From: Sthenelais limicola
Taxonomy: Eukaryota > Annelida > Polychaeta > Phyllodocida > Sigalionidae
NCBI GenBank assembly: GCA_942159475.1
Contig: OW804097.1
Coordinates: 50,426,986-50,490,985 of the forward strand
Direction: 5' to 3'
DNA length: 64,000 bases
Shown here: piece by piece, positions 12,387-24,800 of the stretch
Layout: each line of letters starts with the position of its first letter
Position numbering within the stretch: the first letter of the stretch is position 1
The notes under the pieces: generated by a model
The model's database searches: none
Told to the model about the DNA's origin: nothing
The model's input: the letters and a program-made list of their open reading frames with translations, nothing else
Position numbers and translations under genes: made by a program

Positions 12387-12590
12387 TCATGGCGCAGTCG
12401 GTTAGCCGTCCGCCTTGGGAACAGCAGGTCGCAGGTTCGTTCCTCGGCCTCGGCCGATTTTTTTTTCATCCTCTACTTGTTGGGCCGTGTAGAGCTGTCA
12501 GCCTGCACGGCCGGGATGGTGGGTGGGTTTGCATGGCTCCGGCCATAGTTTGTGGTGAGGGAAAAGGCAGGCAATATTGAGAAACAAAAT
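12387..12590 (+). mobile_element. tRNA-derived SINE head
   Basis: An A box (TGGCGCAGTCGG, 12390-12401) and a B box (GGTTCGTTCC, 12434-12443) sit at tRNA spacing, followed by a T-run at about 12461. The T-stem does not pair and no acceptor stem closes, so this is not a functional tRNA gene. It is the 5' promoter region of a SINE. The 3' boundary is not defined by a tail or target duplication. Confidence 0.65.
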
Positions 12591-12745
12591 ATACATATAA
12601 TGTGTTAACGTGTGCCAACAAAAACGGCCTGAAAAATATCTAAATTACATTCGCAAGGCGCCCGCTAGCACCTGCCCCTCCCTGGACAGTTGTTTGCAAA
12701 TGTGACGATCCCTTCGGGGAGGGCGGCGACCCTTTATTTTTAAAT

Positions 12746-12773
12746 AGATTGTTTTTAAATATAAAAACAATCT
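12746..12773. repeat. Perfect 12-bp inverted repeat
   Basis: AGATTGTTTTTA pairs with TAAAAACAATCT around a 4-nt AATA loop. It could be a short palindromic MITE remnant. Confidence 0.65.
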
Positions 12774-13718
12774 AAAGGTGTTCAGATCTGGTTAAATATA
12801 GCCAATTTACTTCCCACAATTAAATATCTCTTGCAGCGGTAACTTTCTGGATGATGGCCACATTTAAATGTCCTCTTGTAGTATCATACTAGAAATGCGC
12901 CGATATATCTTTTTGATGGTCATTTGTAAAGTTGAATTTGAACAGTGAATTGAATACAGACACAGGGCGAAACCCATTATAGAATTACTATTTCATCTGA
13001 CTATCAATGAACCTTCACAATATTTTAAACATTCTTCAATCAAGGTCATATTCTGTCTAAACATAATGTAAATTTTGTTTGTAAACGTTTATTAGATCAA
13101 AATAAATCAGAGGGTACATCTCTGTTTTATTAAGTTTTTCGTCTGTAACCCAAACTTACCTAATACAATTTAACCAACGTTTTGTAATATTACCACATTA
13201 CAGTAATATTACTTTGCTAGCCAGCTTATGAGAGTACTTAAAGACGTTCGACCTATGACGAAAAGTCGAGTTTTGAGGCAGCAGGTAGGTGAGCGGAATA
13301 CAGAAAGCTTGACCTTAATGGTGAAGTGACAGTCCAAATTTTTTCGGAAAGCCTTTGGCTTTTTTCCCCAAAAAGCGCGGGGGTCACGTTTCGTCAAGGT
13401 AAGGTTTTCTGACAGTTTTGTCAAATATTTTCTGATTAGGGTTCACATCCTCAGAATGCTCAGACACTAAGTTTTGAAAGATAATAGCAATAAAAGAATC
13501 TCCTATAATTTAAAAAACAAACGTTTAGTACATTTGCCGACCACCTCTTGTGTATTATCGCAAATAAATAATTCGAAATAAACGTAGAACAAAAGTAAAA
13601 AACAAATAGCATTACTGCATCATCCATATCAACAGCCCCAACCCCTTTCCCTCACGTAAACACACATCTCTCCTCGCTCTCGGAGAACCGTGGCGGGAAC
13701 CCTTTCAGGGAGTCATTT

Positions 13719-13728
13719 GCGCATGCGC
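13719..13728. promoter_or_regulatory. NRF1-type palindrome GCGCATGCGC
   Basis: A perfect match to the NRF1 recognition core, in a GC-rich patch that also has a nearby AAACAAAG word. NRF1 sites mark many animal housekeeping promoters. The regulated gene is unknown, so promoter status is inferred. Confidence 0.35.
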
Positions 13729-14127
13729 GTTTAGGCGATGGTCGTCATGGACACGACCGCTAACTTTCCGGTGGGGTCTGGACCATGTAAACAAAGTCTT
13801 AGCAGATCTCTCTCTCGCTCCAAAGCCGATTTATTACTGAAATACTTAGAAGTTGCATAGGCAGCCAGGAGCCAGATAATACCTTTGGAAGCACCAACGC
13901 AAAAATTAGCAGCTGTTATACCCGCGCAACTTTTTGAAGTTATAAAGCCTAATCTAGGCTATATTATAAGAAGGCCGCGTCAAAAGACAAAAGTGGATGT
14001 TTTTAACCCTGGGGATGTGAAGTTGAGGGTGAAGAGGTGTGTCCCTGGAAGTTGAAGGTGTGGCTTTGTGGATGAGTAGCGGGGTCAATATTTTCGACTG
14101 GAGATCTTGACAGTTCAATGTAGGTAT

Positions 14128-14358
14128 AATATATATATATAGTTTTTATTTCAAAGTACATGTACATAGAAATCGGGATACAATATCTGCAACCTGCAGT
14201 TCTTCCTATTGCCCCTTATAGCATACTCGGACTCTAAAACACAACATATAAAAACAAAATATAAAATATCTAACTACAATGTAAACAACTCTTCCCGCTA
14301 TTCCCAATCAGTTCCATTCTGATTGGGTTGCAATTTTTCACACGAGTAATCGTGGCAG
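14128..14358 (-). mobile_element. 3' end of a LINE, downstream part
   Basis: On the minus strand this runs to a (TA)n microsatellite at about 14129-14142, preceded by AATAAA, like the 3' tails of Jockey/CR1/I-type LINEs. It continues the LINE sequence at 34261-34943. The giant LTR element sits between them, flanked by a GCAG duplication (14355-14358 and 34261-34264). Confidence 0.65.
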
Positions 14359-14780
14359 TGTTATGCCTCGTCTTGGCTCTCTTTAAGTCGTGATGTCGTC
14401 TCGCCTTATTACTTATATATTATGGCCTTTCCAGGTACTTCAGATCAGGTTGACATGTAGGCTCAGAGCCCTTAAGTTAATACTACCAGTACTTGTCAGT
14501 GAGTAAACACAAAGATGTAGTTGCGGTGCCAGCCAGTGTAGTTCTATTTTATTATGGTTTCAATCCTTCATTTATATCCATCATTCAGTATTTCACAACA
14601 TATTGCAATTCCTCATATAAATCATGACACACCTTAAAACATCCCTGAATCTAAGCATGTAAACCCCACATGCTACAAACCCATCCCACATCATTGACAT
14701 GTTCCCGCCCCAAGTGCCCCGCCCCCTTTTCCATGAGCTGGCGCTCATGTGCTGCCACGACGGGAATCACCAGCATCACA
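14359..14780 (-). repeat. 3' LTR of the giant element
   Basis: 422 bp with TG...CA ends (TGTTATGCC on plus, TGTGATGCT on minus). In minus-strand reading, U3 carries two Sp1-like GC boxes (GGGGCGGGGC and GGGGCGGGA, about 14700-14730). An AATAAA polyadenylation signal (TTTATT on plus, 14548-14553) follows. Confidence 0.95.
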
Positions 14781-14797
14781 TCACTCCCCCTCCCGGG
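14781..14797 (-). other. Polypurine tract of the giant element
   Basis: On the minus strand a purine run (GGGAGGGGGAGTGA) ends exactly at the 3' LTR. This is the expected plus-strand primer. Confidence 0.75.
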
Positions 14798-17526
14798 AAA
14801 AGAAAAACCGAAAAAAAGAAAAAGACCTAAATTACCCACTACCAGAACTAACTTACTTTTTCTTTTTACCTCCGTATAATATCAAAAGTAGGGTAGATAA
14901 GCCCCCAGAGTGCTACAAGCAACTGAGAAACATATCTCCAAAATTTTGTGTAGTGTCTTGATAACTACGGGTCGAACCCTTAACAAATACCCTGTGATGC
15001 CTCATCCCGCCGGGCAGTACTCCCGACAATCATTATCTTTAAAGATCCCCACCTTTTCGACATGAAAGCGCATGCGTATATATGAAACACATCATGCAAC
15101 AACAAAGCAATTGTCCAACTTCAAACAATAATAAGGAGCTTCACATGAAAGCGTCATACACGAATCATGCAGCGTAAAAAAAAAATACAGTCGTTTATAG
15201 GGGGAATGTCTATTCTTTCAGGGACCAATAGTGTTAAGTTTTGATAAATTTTGTGACCATTTATACGGCTAAAAAGTTTCCAATCTCTGTAGAGCTCCTT
15301 TGACCCGCGCGCGATATTTCTTGCAAATTTGTCTAAAGTTGTGGGCACTTCCGTCCCATGTGCGCGCAAGGTCAGCCCTGGCCACCGCATTCACTGTTCG
15401 GTCTACATATGTAATCGCTACCTAGGTTTATATAAAGCTGCTGCTCTATACAAGTCAGCGCGACACCTCGTGAGAGGGTGTGTTCCTACGTGGACCTCTA
15501 TGGGCCCCTAGCGTCGGGGAGTTGACTTACGCCATTCCCTCGCATCCAAGCCTATGCTGCCTATATAGCTAGTGTACTTATGAAAGGATCTGACGCTGTC
15601 GAGTCTAATCGTGTTTACAACAACAGTGTAAATAAGATCTTCCGCATATATAATTTCAGCGCACTCACCTAGGTGGAAGGCATCACTACCTCCACTTCCT
15701 TTGCAAATTTGGTGTCGAATAATTAAATATATATATATATATAGTGTTATGAACAAAACATCCCCAATTCCGGCGCGTGTAATATCTGGCCACCGACCAG
15801 ATCTTTGCCGTCAACGCAGCAGCCTGCCTCCGGCAGACTGTACTCATCAGTAATTTTTGGTAAAGATTTTACTAAATACGGCGAACACGCCTAGCTGGAA
15901 TGTTTTAACTACTCTACAAACTTTGCGTATCCAAATCAATTGGAGCCCCCAATAATAAAAGAGATCAGTTTAACACCTATATAACATACCACAACGTTGA
16001 CTAACTAACTAAAAGTGTAGTGCAGGGTTACATCAGCCACAGGCTGCAATAAATATTACAAAATCGCGTGCCATGACAACGTTAAACACAAGTACATCAA
16101 TCAAAGACATGCACATAGCAAGTAAAAAAAAATATCACCAAGGGAAAATCACACTACAACTGTTCCTTAGTTGAGTATCATTGGTCGCCGGCTGGCCCAG
16201 AAGAATCACTGCCCAAGACAGTTCATAGTGTCCTTATCATAGCGCGCTATAAGTCGCATCACTTGTTTGAAATTGAAGTTAAAAGAAGAATTTAAAACTG
16301 TTATACGGTTATGAAGTCCGAGGAATGTATCACTGTTCGTGCGGACAAAATATATCATTGTCTGAATAAATTATATCACTGTCCAGGAGAGTAAATAATA
16401 TCACCACTTCACTTTAGAATTAATTAATCGCGACGCACTGACACCACGGCCCATCATGTGTAGGCGGTAAACGTTCTTCTTTCTTCTCTCTTCTCTTCTA
16501 TCTTCTGTTCTGTTCCTCCACTTTCCACCAGCCGGCGCCACTGCGCAAAGTCACTGCAATACATTGGAAACAAGCACAGTTTTTAGATATCTGTTGTATT
16601 ACCACTTTGCGAGTATTGCTCTCTCGCTGCCAAGCCCACCTGGCATCACTGGTACTCGCAAACTTTGCCAATTTAGTTCCCTCAAATATTGTTTTAGTGA
16701 CAAAAAGGCACACAACTGTCCAAGCTCGTTGCTCATTAATGCTTTTAACAAATAATTACCCTATGTCACCCCACTATACATATAATTCACCTCACCTCTA
16801 TAACACAAATCTGGTAATTACAATACAACCATGAATTCTAATTTATACCATAATTTTGATACAACCCCTAGATGCAGTATTCATAGAGATCAGTCATACA
16901 CATGATTATACATAAATCACACATAGCCATATATCATACGTGCTAGCCACGTTGCTCTAGATTATTTCTAAGGTATCTGCAATATTATATTAGTGTCTAT
17001 CTATAATAATCGCACACGCTATATCAGTAACAACAACTACATAATAAGAACACCTAGTACACCATGCAATTCTAAATTCACAATAGTTTTTCATATTCAT
17101 ATACAGCGTACGTACCGTTAATGCCTGTCAAATCAATCATCAGTTTGTTAAACAACAACAACAATGTTATCACACAAAGAAATTTTCTATTCTACCACTA
17201 CATGCGCTTGCACAATATTTTATGATCACACTTGTCAGGCCACTACTCACAAAGGCCTGTTCGTACAAAAGTCATATACTAAAAAAAAAACTGATTAACG
17301 TTACCTATTGTATTTTAATGCTTCATATACCAGGTCCATGTTAGTCCTATATCTAGTCACATGTTCTGCTAGATCATTCGATGGCCATTGTGTGTCAGAC
17401 CTGCTGTACAGACGACCCTCTCTTTTCAGTATAGCCATTGAATTGTATTCTCAGTCCAGCCATGTCCCCCCCTTTCCCCCCCCCCCCTCCCCCACCCCCC
17501 TTTACTTATATCGCATTGTGGAGTTA
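14798..17526 (-). other. Giant element: 2.7-kb non-coding region before the 3' LTR
   Basis: No ORF with convincing composition on either strand. The 14800-14830 end is A/G-rich on the plus strand; elsewhere it is AT-rich with short microsatellites. It may serve as a long 3' UTR for the accessory and env transcripts. Confidence 0.55.
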
Positions 17527-18549
17527 TTAATCTTCCTCTGTACTCGCCGGTAGACGCCTCGGGCTCGATGTCCAAGCACCCTCGTGCATCCACCACTTCA
17601 AGCCCGTCTCAAATGGCATATCCACCTCATCTGGATCCCCCAGCCTCGGTATCGATCTACTCACTGCTATCGCTGGCAGTCCCCTTGACAACCTCTCCCT
17701 CCTTCTTTTAGACGCCCCCCTCAAAACATGTATGTAGTAGCCCGTAACATAATTTATGACGGACTTACAGCATTTGCACGACCAATTCTCCATTTTTCTA
17801 CTTCCCTCTTTATTTAGCCAAAAGCATCCTATGTGCACCAATGCGCCACAGCATGGCATTCTCCCCGCCCCGTGAATTTGAGTTCCCTGTCTTTTAAATA
17901 ATAAACCTGCAGACCGGCATTGTGTGCAGAAATAGCTGAAGGGTGGCCCAAATTTTCTTTGCAATTCTCCCCTCTTGAAAGCTTTCTCCAACTTCATCGT
18001 GCTAATCCAGTCTTCTCCTTGCAACCCCACCCCCTTCATCGTACAACCCTCAATGACCGTGTCTGGGTTTACATCACACCGTCGTGCTATAAGTTCCCCC
18101 ACCCCCCCTACTAAAGTTGTTCTTACCAATTTCACCCCATTTTTCCATTTCCTGGTTCCCCTAGTCCCTAAAAGATTGAGAAAACCGGCCACCCATCGAT
18201 GAGCCTCTGAGAATCTCACTTCCAATATCCACTCCAAAAGGTAAAAAATAAATTCTTCGTCCAAGAAGTAGACCACAAACTTAGCGAACCCCCCCTCATT
18301 TTCCTCGTACATTGCTCTCCCTAACTCAGTCACAATTTGGTAACAATCCCCTGAATTTAGCGCTCTAAATGCCCGTACATACTGATCACAAGTCAGTATG
18401 TGTGGCAGTTCAACTTCCCATAATGCCCCCCACCCATCTCTTTCTTCCAAAGCCCTGAAATAGAAGGAGTACTTTTTCACCAAATCCATGTCACACCATA
18501 CCACTGCATCAGCTATCATAACCCCATGTCTCTCCATCGGTCTTTCCAT
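17527..18549 (-). CDS. Accessory ORF with RING-like Cys/His cluster (340 aa)
   Basis: A clean 340-codon ORF beginning MERPMERHG, in the giant element downstream of env. Residues 1-200 are mixed helical sequence with no domain I recognise. Residues 208-261 form a zinc-binding pattern: C208-x2-C211, C233-C234, H239-x2-C242, then C258-x-C260-C261, with PCCGALVHIGC at its centre. The order resembles a RING/PHD treble-clef, but spacing is not canonical. A basic patch (KRRRER) follows at 281-286. A polypyrimidine-AG acceptor (TTTTTCAG) ends 5 nt before the ATG, so a spliced subgenomic mRNA is plausible. Such position and style recall retroviral accessory genes. A role as ubiquitin ligase or transcriptional regulator would be a guess. 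A cellular gene captured by the element is an alternative. Confidence 0.7.
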   Translation of the reverse strand: MERPMERHGVMIADAVVWCDMDLVKKYSFYFRALEERDGWGALWEVELPHILTCDQYVRAFRALNSGDCYQIVTELGRAMYEENEGGFAKFVVYFLDEEFIFYLLEWILEVRFSEAHRWVAGFLNLLGTRGTRKWKNGVKLVRTTLVGGVGELIARRCDVNPDTVIEGCTMKGVGLQGEDWISTMKLEKAFKRGELQRKFGPPFSYFCTQCRSAGLLFKRQGTQIHGAGRMPCCGALVHIGCFWLNKEGSRKMENWSCKCCKSVINYVTGYYIHVLRGASKRRRERLSRGLPAIAVSRSIPRLGDPDEVDMPFETGLKWWMHEGAWTSSPRRLPASTEED

Positions 18550-19394
18550 CTTCCCTGAAAAATTCCCTTACCTCTTCTTAGTCCACTTGCGATATCTCCC
18601 ACTTAGTAAAGTATCCCTCGAGTATGGCCCTGTGGTCTGGTCTGTAGCACCCACATTAATGAAACCTGGGTGGTCAGTTGTGTCTTTAAGTCAGGCTATT
18701 AACCCTCCGGCCATCGATTACATAATCCATTTCACACTTAATAATCATATCGCACGCTTCACGCGCAACCTTGTGGTCCCAATAGTTCCCTTCTCATTGG
18801 TCCACGTTATACCTTCCCACTCCCTCTCCCCCCCCTCCCCCCTTCCCCCAATTTTGTTGACTTTTGTCCCGTTGACCACACCTCCATATATTGATTGGAG
18901 CCAATGTCAGCTCCACCCTTCTTATGCTCAAACATCCCACTTACGTCCCATTACTGAGTTTGTTCTCTGTGATTGTCCTTATCCCCATCAACCAATTTAT
19001 TAACTCCTCCCCCTAGTTACTCTCAGGTCGAATTTTTCCCCGATCGATTTCACATTGTACCTTACAGCTAATGCCCATGCTAGACTACTTTTTACATGCC
19101 ATAACTCAGTTCTTGTTGCACTTTGTGCAATCAGTTCAACACCCTATGATATCCCCGTCCTTTTATATTCCCATCATGCTATAATGAGTGAACGATGCCC
19201 TTCTAAGAGCCTGATCTGACCCACCTCGCGCCTTCATGTTCACATGCTAATTAGTCAGTCTTGTTAATGCATTCTCCCCTACCGAAAAAAAAAAAAAAAA
19301 AAAAAAATATATGTTAATTGACCCTAGATAGTGTTATCATTCTAATAATTCTTTCCCATGCAGGCATGATCTTTTTTTTTTTTTATTTTTACCT
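18550..19394 (-). other. Giant element: spacer between accessory ORF and env
   Basis: Non-coding. It contains the accessory ORF's splice acceptor at about 18555 (minus strand), a donor-like GTAAGG 17 nt further upstream, and an A-run near 19287-19307 on plus. No ORF is supported. Confidence 0.5.
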
Positions 19395-21795
19395 TTACAC
19401 ATCAATGGGTGGAAGTAGGAGAGGGCCATCATCCTCCCACCCCACAGCTCTCACCTCGCCGTCCCCGTGTTCAGCCACGAGCACCCGGCACGCGCCGGCG
19501 TCATTCAACAGGTGAAGAGCACTACCCGCCCTGAACTTAGTCAGGGTGACAATCATGGGCAGGTGTACACTCTCCTGTTCTCCAGCGTTTCTCAGGATTA
19601 GTGGGCCCGCCCAGTCCAGGTGCACCACTATCCTGCAGCAGGCCAGGGACCTGTGGGCCCTGATGGAGCGCAAGGTAGGAGCCACACTGCTTGCCAGCAT
19701 GTCCAGGCTGTACAGCACGTCGCTCAGCCTAAGTGCAATGTACTTCTCCCCGCGCTGCACCCTCAGGACCAAGGCCGTCGCGCCAGCGGGTCTCCGCCGG
19801 CACAGGCCCCCAGCCCAACCCCAGGCCGCACCCACCACCTTATATATTATCGCAAATCCAATTGCCACAATTGCCAAGTGAACGTACGGGTGTTCGTACC
19901 ATTTTTCCTCATTGCTTGTGGTCGTGGGCAACGCCACGTCGATCTTTCTCGGACGATACTCGATCGTCCTCCGTGAGAAACTGGTAAAGTTAAAAGCTTT
20001 TACCGCCGCTACTGCAGAATAGCCTCCCATCAGGACCCCCAATCTGAACAACCTGTAAAGCGTATAAAAGGTTATTAGCAAATGAATAATCTCCACCACC
20101 CATAGGAGAACTGATATATGCGACCTACCTGCCATTCCCCGTAGCGAGTGCCATGCACTCCCCCATGATGATTGCAAAATTGCATCTCTCCTCTTAATGT
20201 CCCTCACGATTTGTGCCACTTCCCTACCCCTTTCTAAAGCCCCAACTGGTAAGTCTGATAATTTGTTCTCAATGTCACTACTAGTAGGTAATCCCAACTC
20301 TATTAGATAGTCAGTCAAGGACTGTCCTGTGATATTTCCCATTGGTATATCAAACGCTACTGCGAAAGGCAAGTTTACGCCATTAGCCACATGTACATTA
20401 AAATCAGAACTGTTCACGCACTCAGTTACTCTTGGTATTAATCTTGCATTCTTTAGGTCAAAATAACAATCGCAGGGCACGCGGAAAACAGATATTTGTG
20501 ACAAAGCCACTACCCCTGAGCCTTCTTCTTTACATGTCAGATTACCCCAATGTCCCACGTTTACCATCAGATAGGTAGATCCCCCTACATGCCTAATAAA
20601 AGCCGGTGCCTTCCCTGATAGAAACGTATCAAATTCACAATTTTTCACAATTTGGTTTGTGTCGTCATTAAATAACGCGCTGCCACAGCCTGTACCTGCA
20701 GCGCCAAGTTCTTTCACATAGAAGGGGCACATGTAAGCTCCTTCCATTTCACATTCCCTTAATACATCTACACTACTCATTTCAGTTATTTCTCCATTGT
20801 CTTTACTACGAGCCAATAAGGTCTTAGAAGATCTTAGTTTAGTATATCCGTCCAAGTTATAATTATGTACGTGCATTGGGATCGCAAACATTTCCATTTC
20901 AAACAGCTCGAACCCGCGCTGTGGTGTGGTTAGGTATATTGGTATGGCAAATACAACTTCATTGTTGTGCGTTCTTCCTTTTAAATTAGCTTTACCCCAA
21001 TCAATTTCAGACTCCAATATCTCTAGATCTTTTCCCACCACTGATTGCAAGCGCTCGCGCCAATTACTCTTTTTGAGTTCTATCATTAATGATGAATGCA
21101 CAATCCCTTCCAATAACCCCTTCCAATACAGAGTGATGGAGAGTGGAAAATACCCTCTCCTGTCTAATAAGGTTATCCCTTATACCATCAGTATAATTAG
21201 CTGCGTGTCCAGCAAAGAACCCTAGCTTTCCTGTTATATTTTTCAGAACGTCATTAATCTCGTGTGTGTGTGCATGCGCAAACTCCAACAAAATGTTTGA
21301 ATTGTCAGCCAGAGCCGCAATCGCCCCATCTCTGGCCTCTACATTAAAGTCCCTCATATTCTCAATGTCAAATAATCGATCTACTTCCTTTTCTACTACC
21401 CGTACCTCGTGGTCAGTAGCAACCCCGAATAATGTATGCAGGACCTTGCCACCAGGAGGGAAAATTGCCTCCCTTTTATCCCTGAGATCATTTAATTCGT
21501 TTACTCCTGCTATTAACTCTCTATATTGGCCAAATACAGTGGATGCCCTTTTATTCAAGTTACTAGTATAGTTATTCAAAGTCAATTGCAATCTGGAAAA
21601 TCCCGGAGGTAGTTCATGCGCCGACTCAATTTCTTTCGGCGCAGGTATGGCCACGCTGGCTTGGAACTCCAGTTGAACGATCTCCACGCCATCTGCCATT
21701 TCCCCCATCTTCTTAAACATCACACCATAATTCTGGCGCAGGATTGGCTCCCCACAAGCTATTGTCACAGCCAGGAGAAACCAATATCCGTGCAT
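19395..21795 (-). pseudogene. env: Envelope-fusion-like gene (baculovirus F type), one frameshift
   Basis: The first part (ATG at 21795, stop at 21064) starts with a hydrophobic signal peptide (WFLLAVTIACG). A basic site and hydrophobic stretch follow near DKREAIFPPGGKVLHTLFG. A long heptad region comes next, the layout of class I F proteins of errantiviruses and baculoviruses. The second part, in another frame down to 19395, has a Cys-rich ectodomain, a pre-membrane helical region, a strong transmembrane segment (ISVLLWVVEIIHLLITFYTL), a second hydrophobic segment (VHLAIVAIGFAIIY) and a ~150-residue tail. The frame change lies near 21064-21130, where two 11-bp copies of CCCTTCCAATA sit 13 bp apart, so a small tandem duplication is the probable cause. 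An AG acceptor (TTATAG) ends 4-5 nt before the start, consistent with spliced expression. As it stands no full-length protein is made. Confidence 0.75.
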
Positions 21796-21802
21796 CAATC
21801 TA

Positions 21803-24800
21803 TAATTTAAAGCAAAACCAGATATCTTATTTTCAAGTTAAGTCTATTTGCTGCGTGTGGCTGTACTGCCACACACTCCATGTGCGCACCGTCTCAAATT
21901 TTGTGCGGTTGCGCCACTGACTCCCTCTTTATAGATTGTTCATAAATATTCTTTATTTTGTTCCAAATTTATTTTTCTAACGAATTTCGTTCAATCATAT
22001 CCCTCCATCCCTTATATCCTATCTAATTACGCTCAAACCGGAGTCAGTGTTCTATAATACCACGGCTGAGACTGTCATGGCGTCCCCCCCACGTGGTAAT
22101 CAATTTTCCCAAGTAATTTCAGACGGAGTAATTTTTCAGGCTAAATAGTGTGAACTTCCAAGTCCAGTGAAGCCTGCTGGTACATAAATCACGAAAGACA
22201 CTTCATTTTCCCGTTAAATACAAGTTCACTGGATGTGCTCCCACTCCCACGGCCCGACATTAAATTCAAATCATTCCCCACCTCAATGTAGTAAACACAC
22301 AATGCGGTCATGTCAAAGGAAGGTGCATGCGTTATGAAATGTATTACCTACCCTTTTGCCATAGCTAGAATCTTTCCCCAAAAGCGCACCGGAGTCTGTC
22401 AACCCTGAGTTTCTATCAAACTTCGCACGCGGTTCTGCGGTATATTCTTCTCTTTTCCCCTACGTGTTGCTGTTCTGCAATCGAGCGTCCAAGTGACGCC
22501 TGTTGCTGCTCCAGTGCAGGTCCCAGTGCCTCTGTCTCCATGCCCCCTCATTTGCATAGAGTGCTCTCCATCTCCCCGCCCCTGCATGCACCATCACAGC
22601 CTCCTCCTCCCGGCTGAAGTGAGATTTGCCAAGGGTCCTCCCATATTCCATCTTTCATGGAATCCTTTACCCGCATATAGAATTCATGCTTCTTTATTAA
22701 AACCCGGAAATTGTGGATGCCAGAGCTGCCGCTCATGACTTATAGAGCTAGTTTTAATATGTTTTTCACCCCTTCCTTGTTTCTAAAATTCGGTACCTGA
22801 TACAGCATAGCAGGTTTTAATGGCCTCTGAACTTGTATCCTTATCTTATATACTTGTGAGCTCTACTAATTTTTGTTCTAAATTGCATCTGCTCTGCTCG
22901 TATCTGATTTATATGGAAAGGTGTTTCCAACACCCAGCTCCAGTTCATGTTTAGTTGCAGGTTCGCAATCCACTTCCTTCGTGATACAAGGGTTTAGACC
23001 GTATTTGAAACTCGCCCAGGTGGGTTTGTGGCTCGATGACCCTAGAACTGAGCTTAAAATAAAATATTAGTATATTTCAGAATCTCATGTCTCAAACAAA
23101 TGACATCAACCAACAAAAAGGCACGCTTCCACAGCTCCCTTTGGCTCGTGTGGCAATCTCATTCTCCCCATCGGTCCTTGGAGACCTACTCCCACATATG
23201 CATAAACCATGATGACAATTGAGGCATGATTCGCACCATACACCAACACACACCAAGATCTCTGGACTTGCACGCCAAAGTTATGTCGATATATTGTTTC
23301 TACACAACACATTATACATGTATCTCGACACAACTGAGGCACTGGTGCTTTCCATATTATTTCCCCTCTCTAAACAAATATGCTAACTTGTTTTCTCTAA
23401 ATTAATTTTCTTATGCATGTCTAATAAAGTATACCTTTCTAAGTAATAACTAAGTGTATCCTCCTATGTCTATTCCTAATTATTTCATCACCTAAATTCC
23501 TCTCACTCTCAGTTCTCATATTTGTGATCTTTTCCATGAGACGCTGTGTGTATGGGGGCGGTGGCCTCCCGGCCTTCCCCCCCTCCCCTTTTATTTTGTA
23601 GTGTAACGCCCTTCACTACTCGGATCTGTTTACTGACCCGCTTCCATACAGGGGTCAATCGGTCACCGTTTCTCTCCCCCCTCCCCTTAATTCTTTAGTA
23701 TACATATGCGCATGCGTCATCTTATGTTTGGACTTCCATCTGTACGATTTCTTCCCTTGGTAACGGATAACAATGCCCTCAACACTCTTCTCAAGACGTC
23801 ATGCCTTGTATGCCTTATCAACACAAAGCCTCCCTCTTGATCATGTGAATTTCCTGACTACACATCCTGTATTACCCTAATCAATACCTATACATGGTCA
23901 TTGACTCGCATCTAATCCCTAATTTCTCAGTTTTGTTTGTGCTATGCTCTGCATGCCCTACCCAATCAATAATTACAAAGCCCTTTTAGAATTCATATGT
24001 CTCTATTATGTGTGGTGGCATGCGCCACGTCTCATGTAACTGTTGACTTACCAGTCATTCCATGCGAATTCCTTTCAAATTACATGCTGTGTTAATCACA
24101 CCCCCAGAAGCCCTCTTGGCTCATTCATTATCGAGCAAACATTTCTCCTCTTGTTTATGCCGTCTATTTCAGCCCATAAGCCATTCAAATATTAGCACTC
24201 ACCCTTTGTGAATATTTTAAAGGAATAAGTCCATAGCGCGGGACCGTTCACCAAATCCCTTTTGTGCCCCTATGTATACGCCTTGAGTCGATCGTTGCAC
24301 CATGATCAATTTCTTCCCTTTCAAGATTTTGCTTCTCTATGCATTAATATTCATCAAAGGAACTCGCCCACACAGCACAAATGCCGCTGCCACAAACATG
24401 GTGTATTACATTTCTCACCAGGATTTCAAATCTCGCCTCAGGCTGCTAAATTCTCGCCAAATTATTCTCCTTACCTTAGTCTTAAATTTGTTCTGTACGA
24501 CAGAAATAGAAGAAAAAAAAAATAAAATAGTATTGTTTCCCTTTTTGTGTTTCGGATATTCATATGTTCTTCATGGCCCCATCTTCTCATAGGTCGTATC
24601 ATTAGGTGCGACTGGCGTCTCTTATTCCTTGCCTTGATCTCCCATATACTATATTTTCATGGCATTTCTTAGATCTATTTTATCTACCACTCTGTAATTA
24701 TTCGAAGTTTGAGATTCCCTCCCTATCCCCCCCCCCCCCCCTTTTCCCACCGAAAACTCATTATGTTTTTGGTCTGTTTAAAATAGAGAAATGTATCCCT

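Larger units (their letters stand above)
12591..14127. other. Non-coding DNA with hairpin and NRF1-like site
   Basis: No exon is recognised. A perfect 12-bp hairpin lies at 12746-12773, and a GC-richer patch near 13680-13800 contains a 10-bp GCGCATGCGC palindrome. That patch has the look of a broad promoter, but no transcript can be tied to it on either strand. Confidence 0.5.

Noticed and set aside
12383..12455. tRNA gene
   Set aside because: A and B boxes are present but acceptor and T stems do not pair; better explained as a SINE head.
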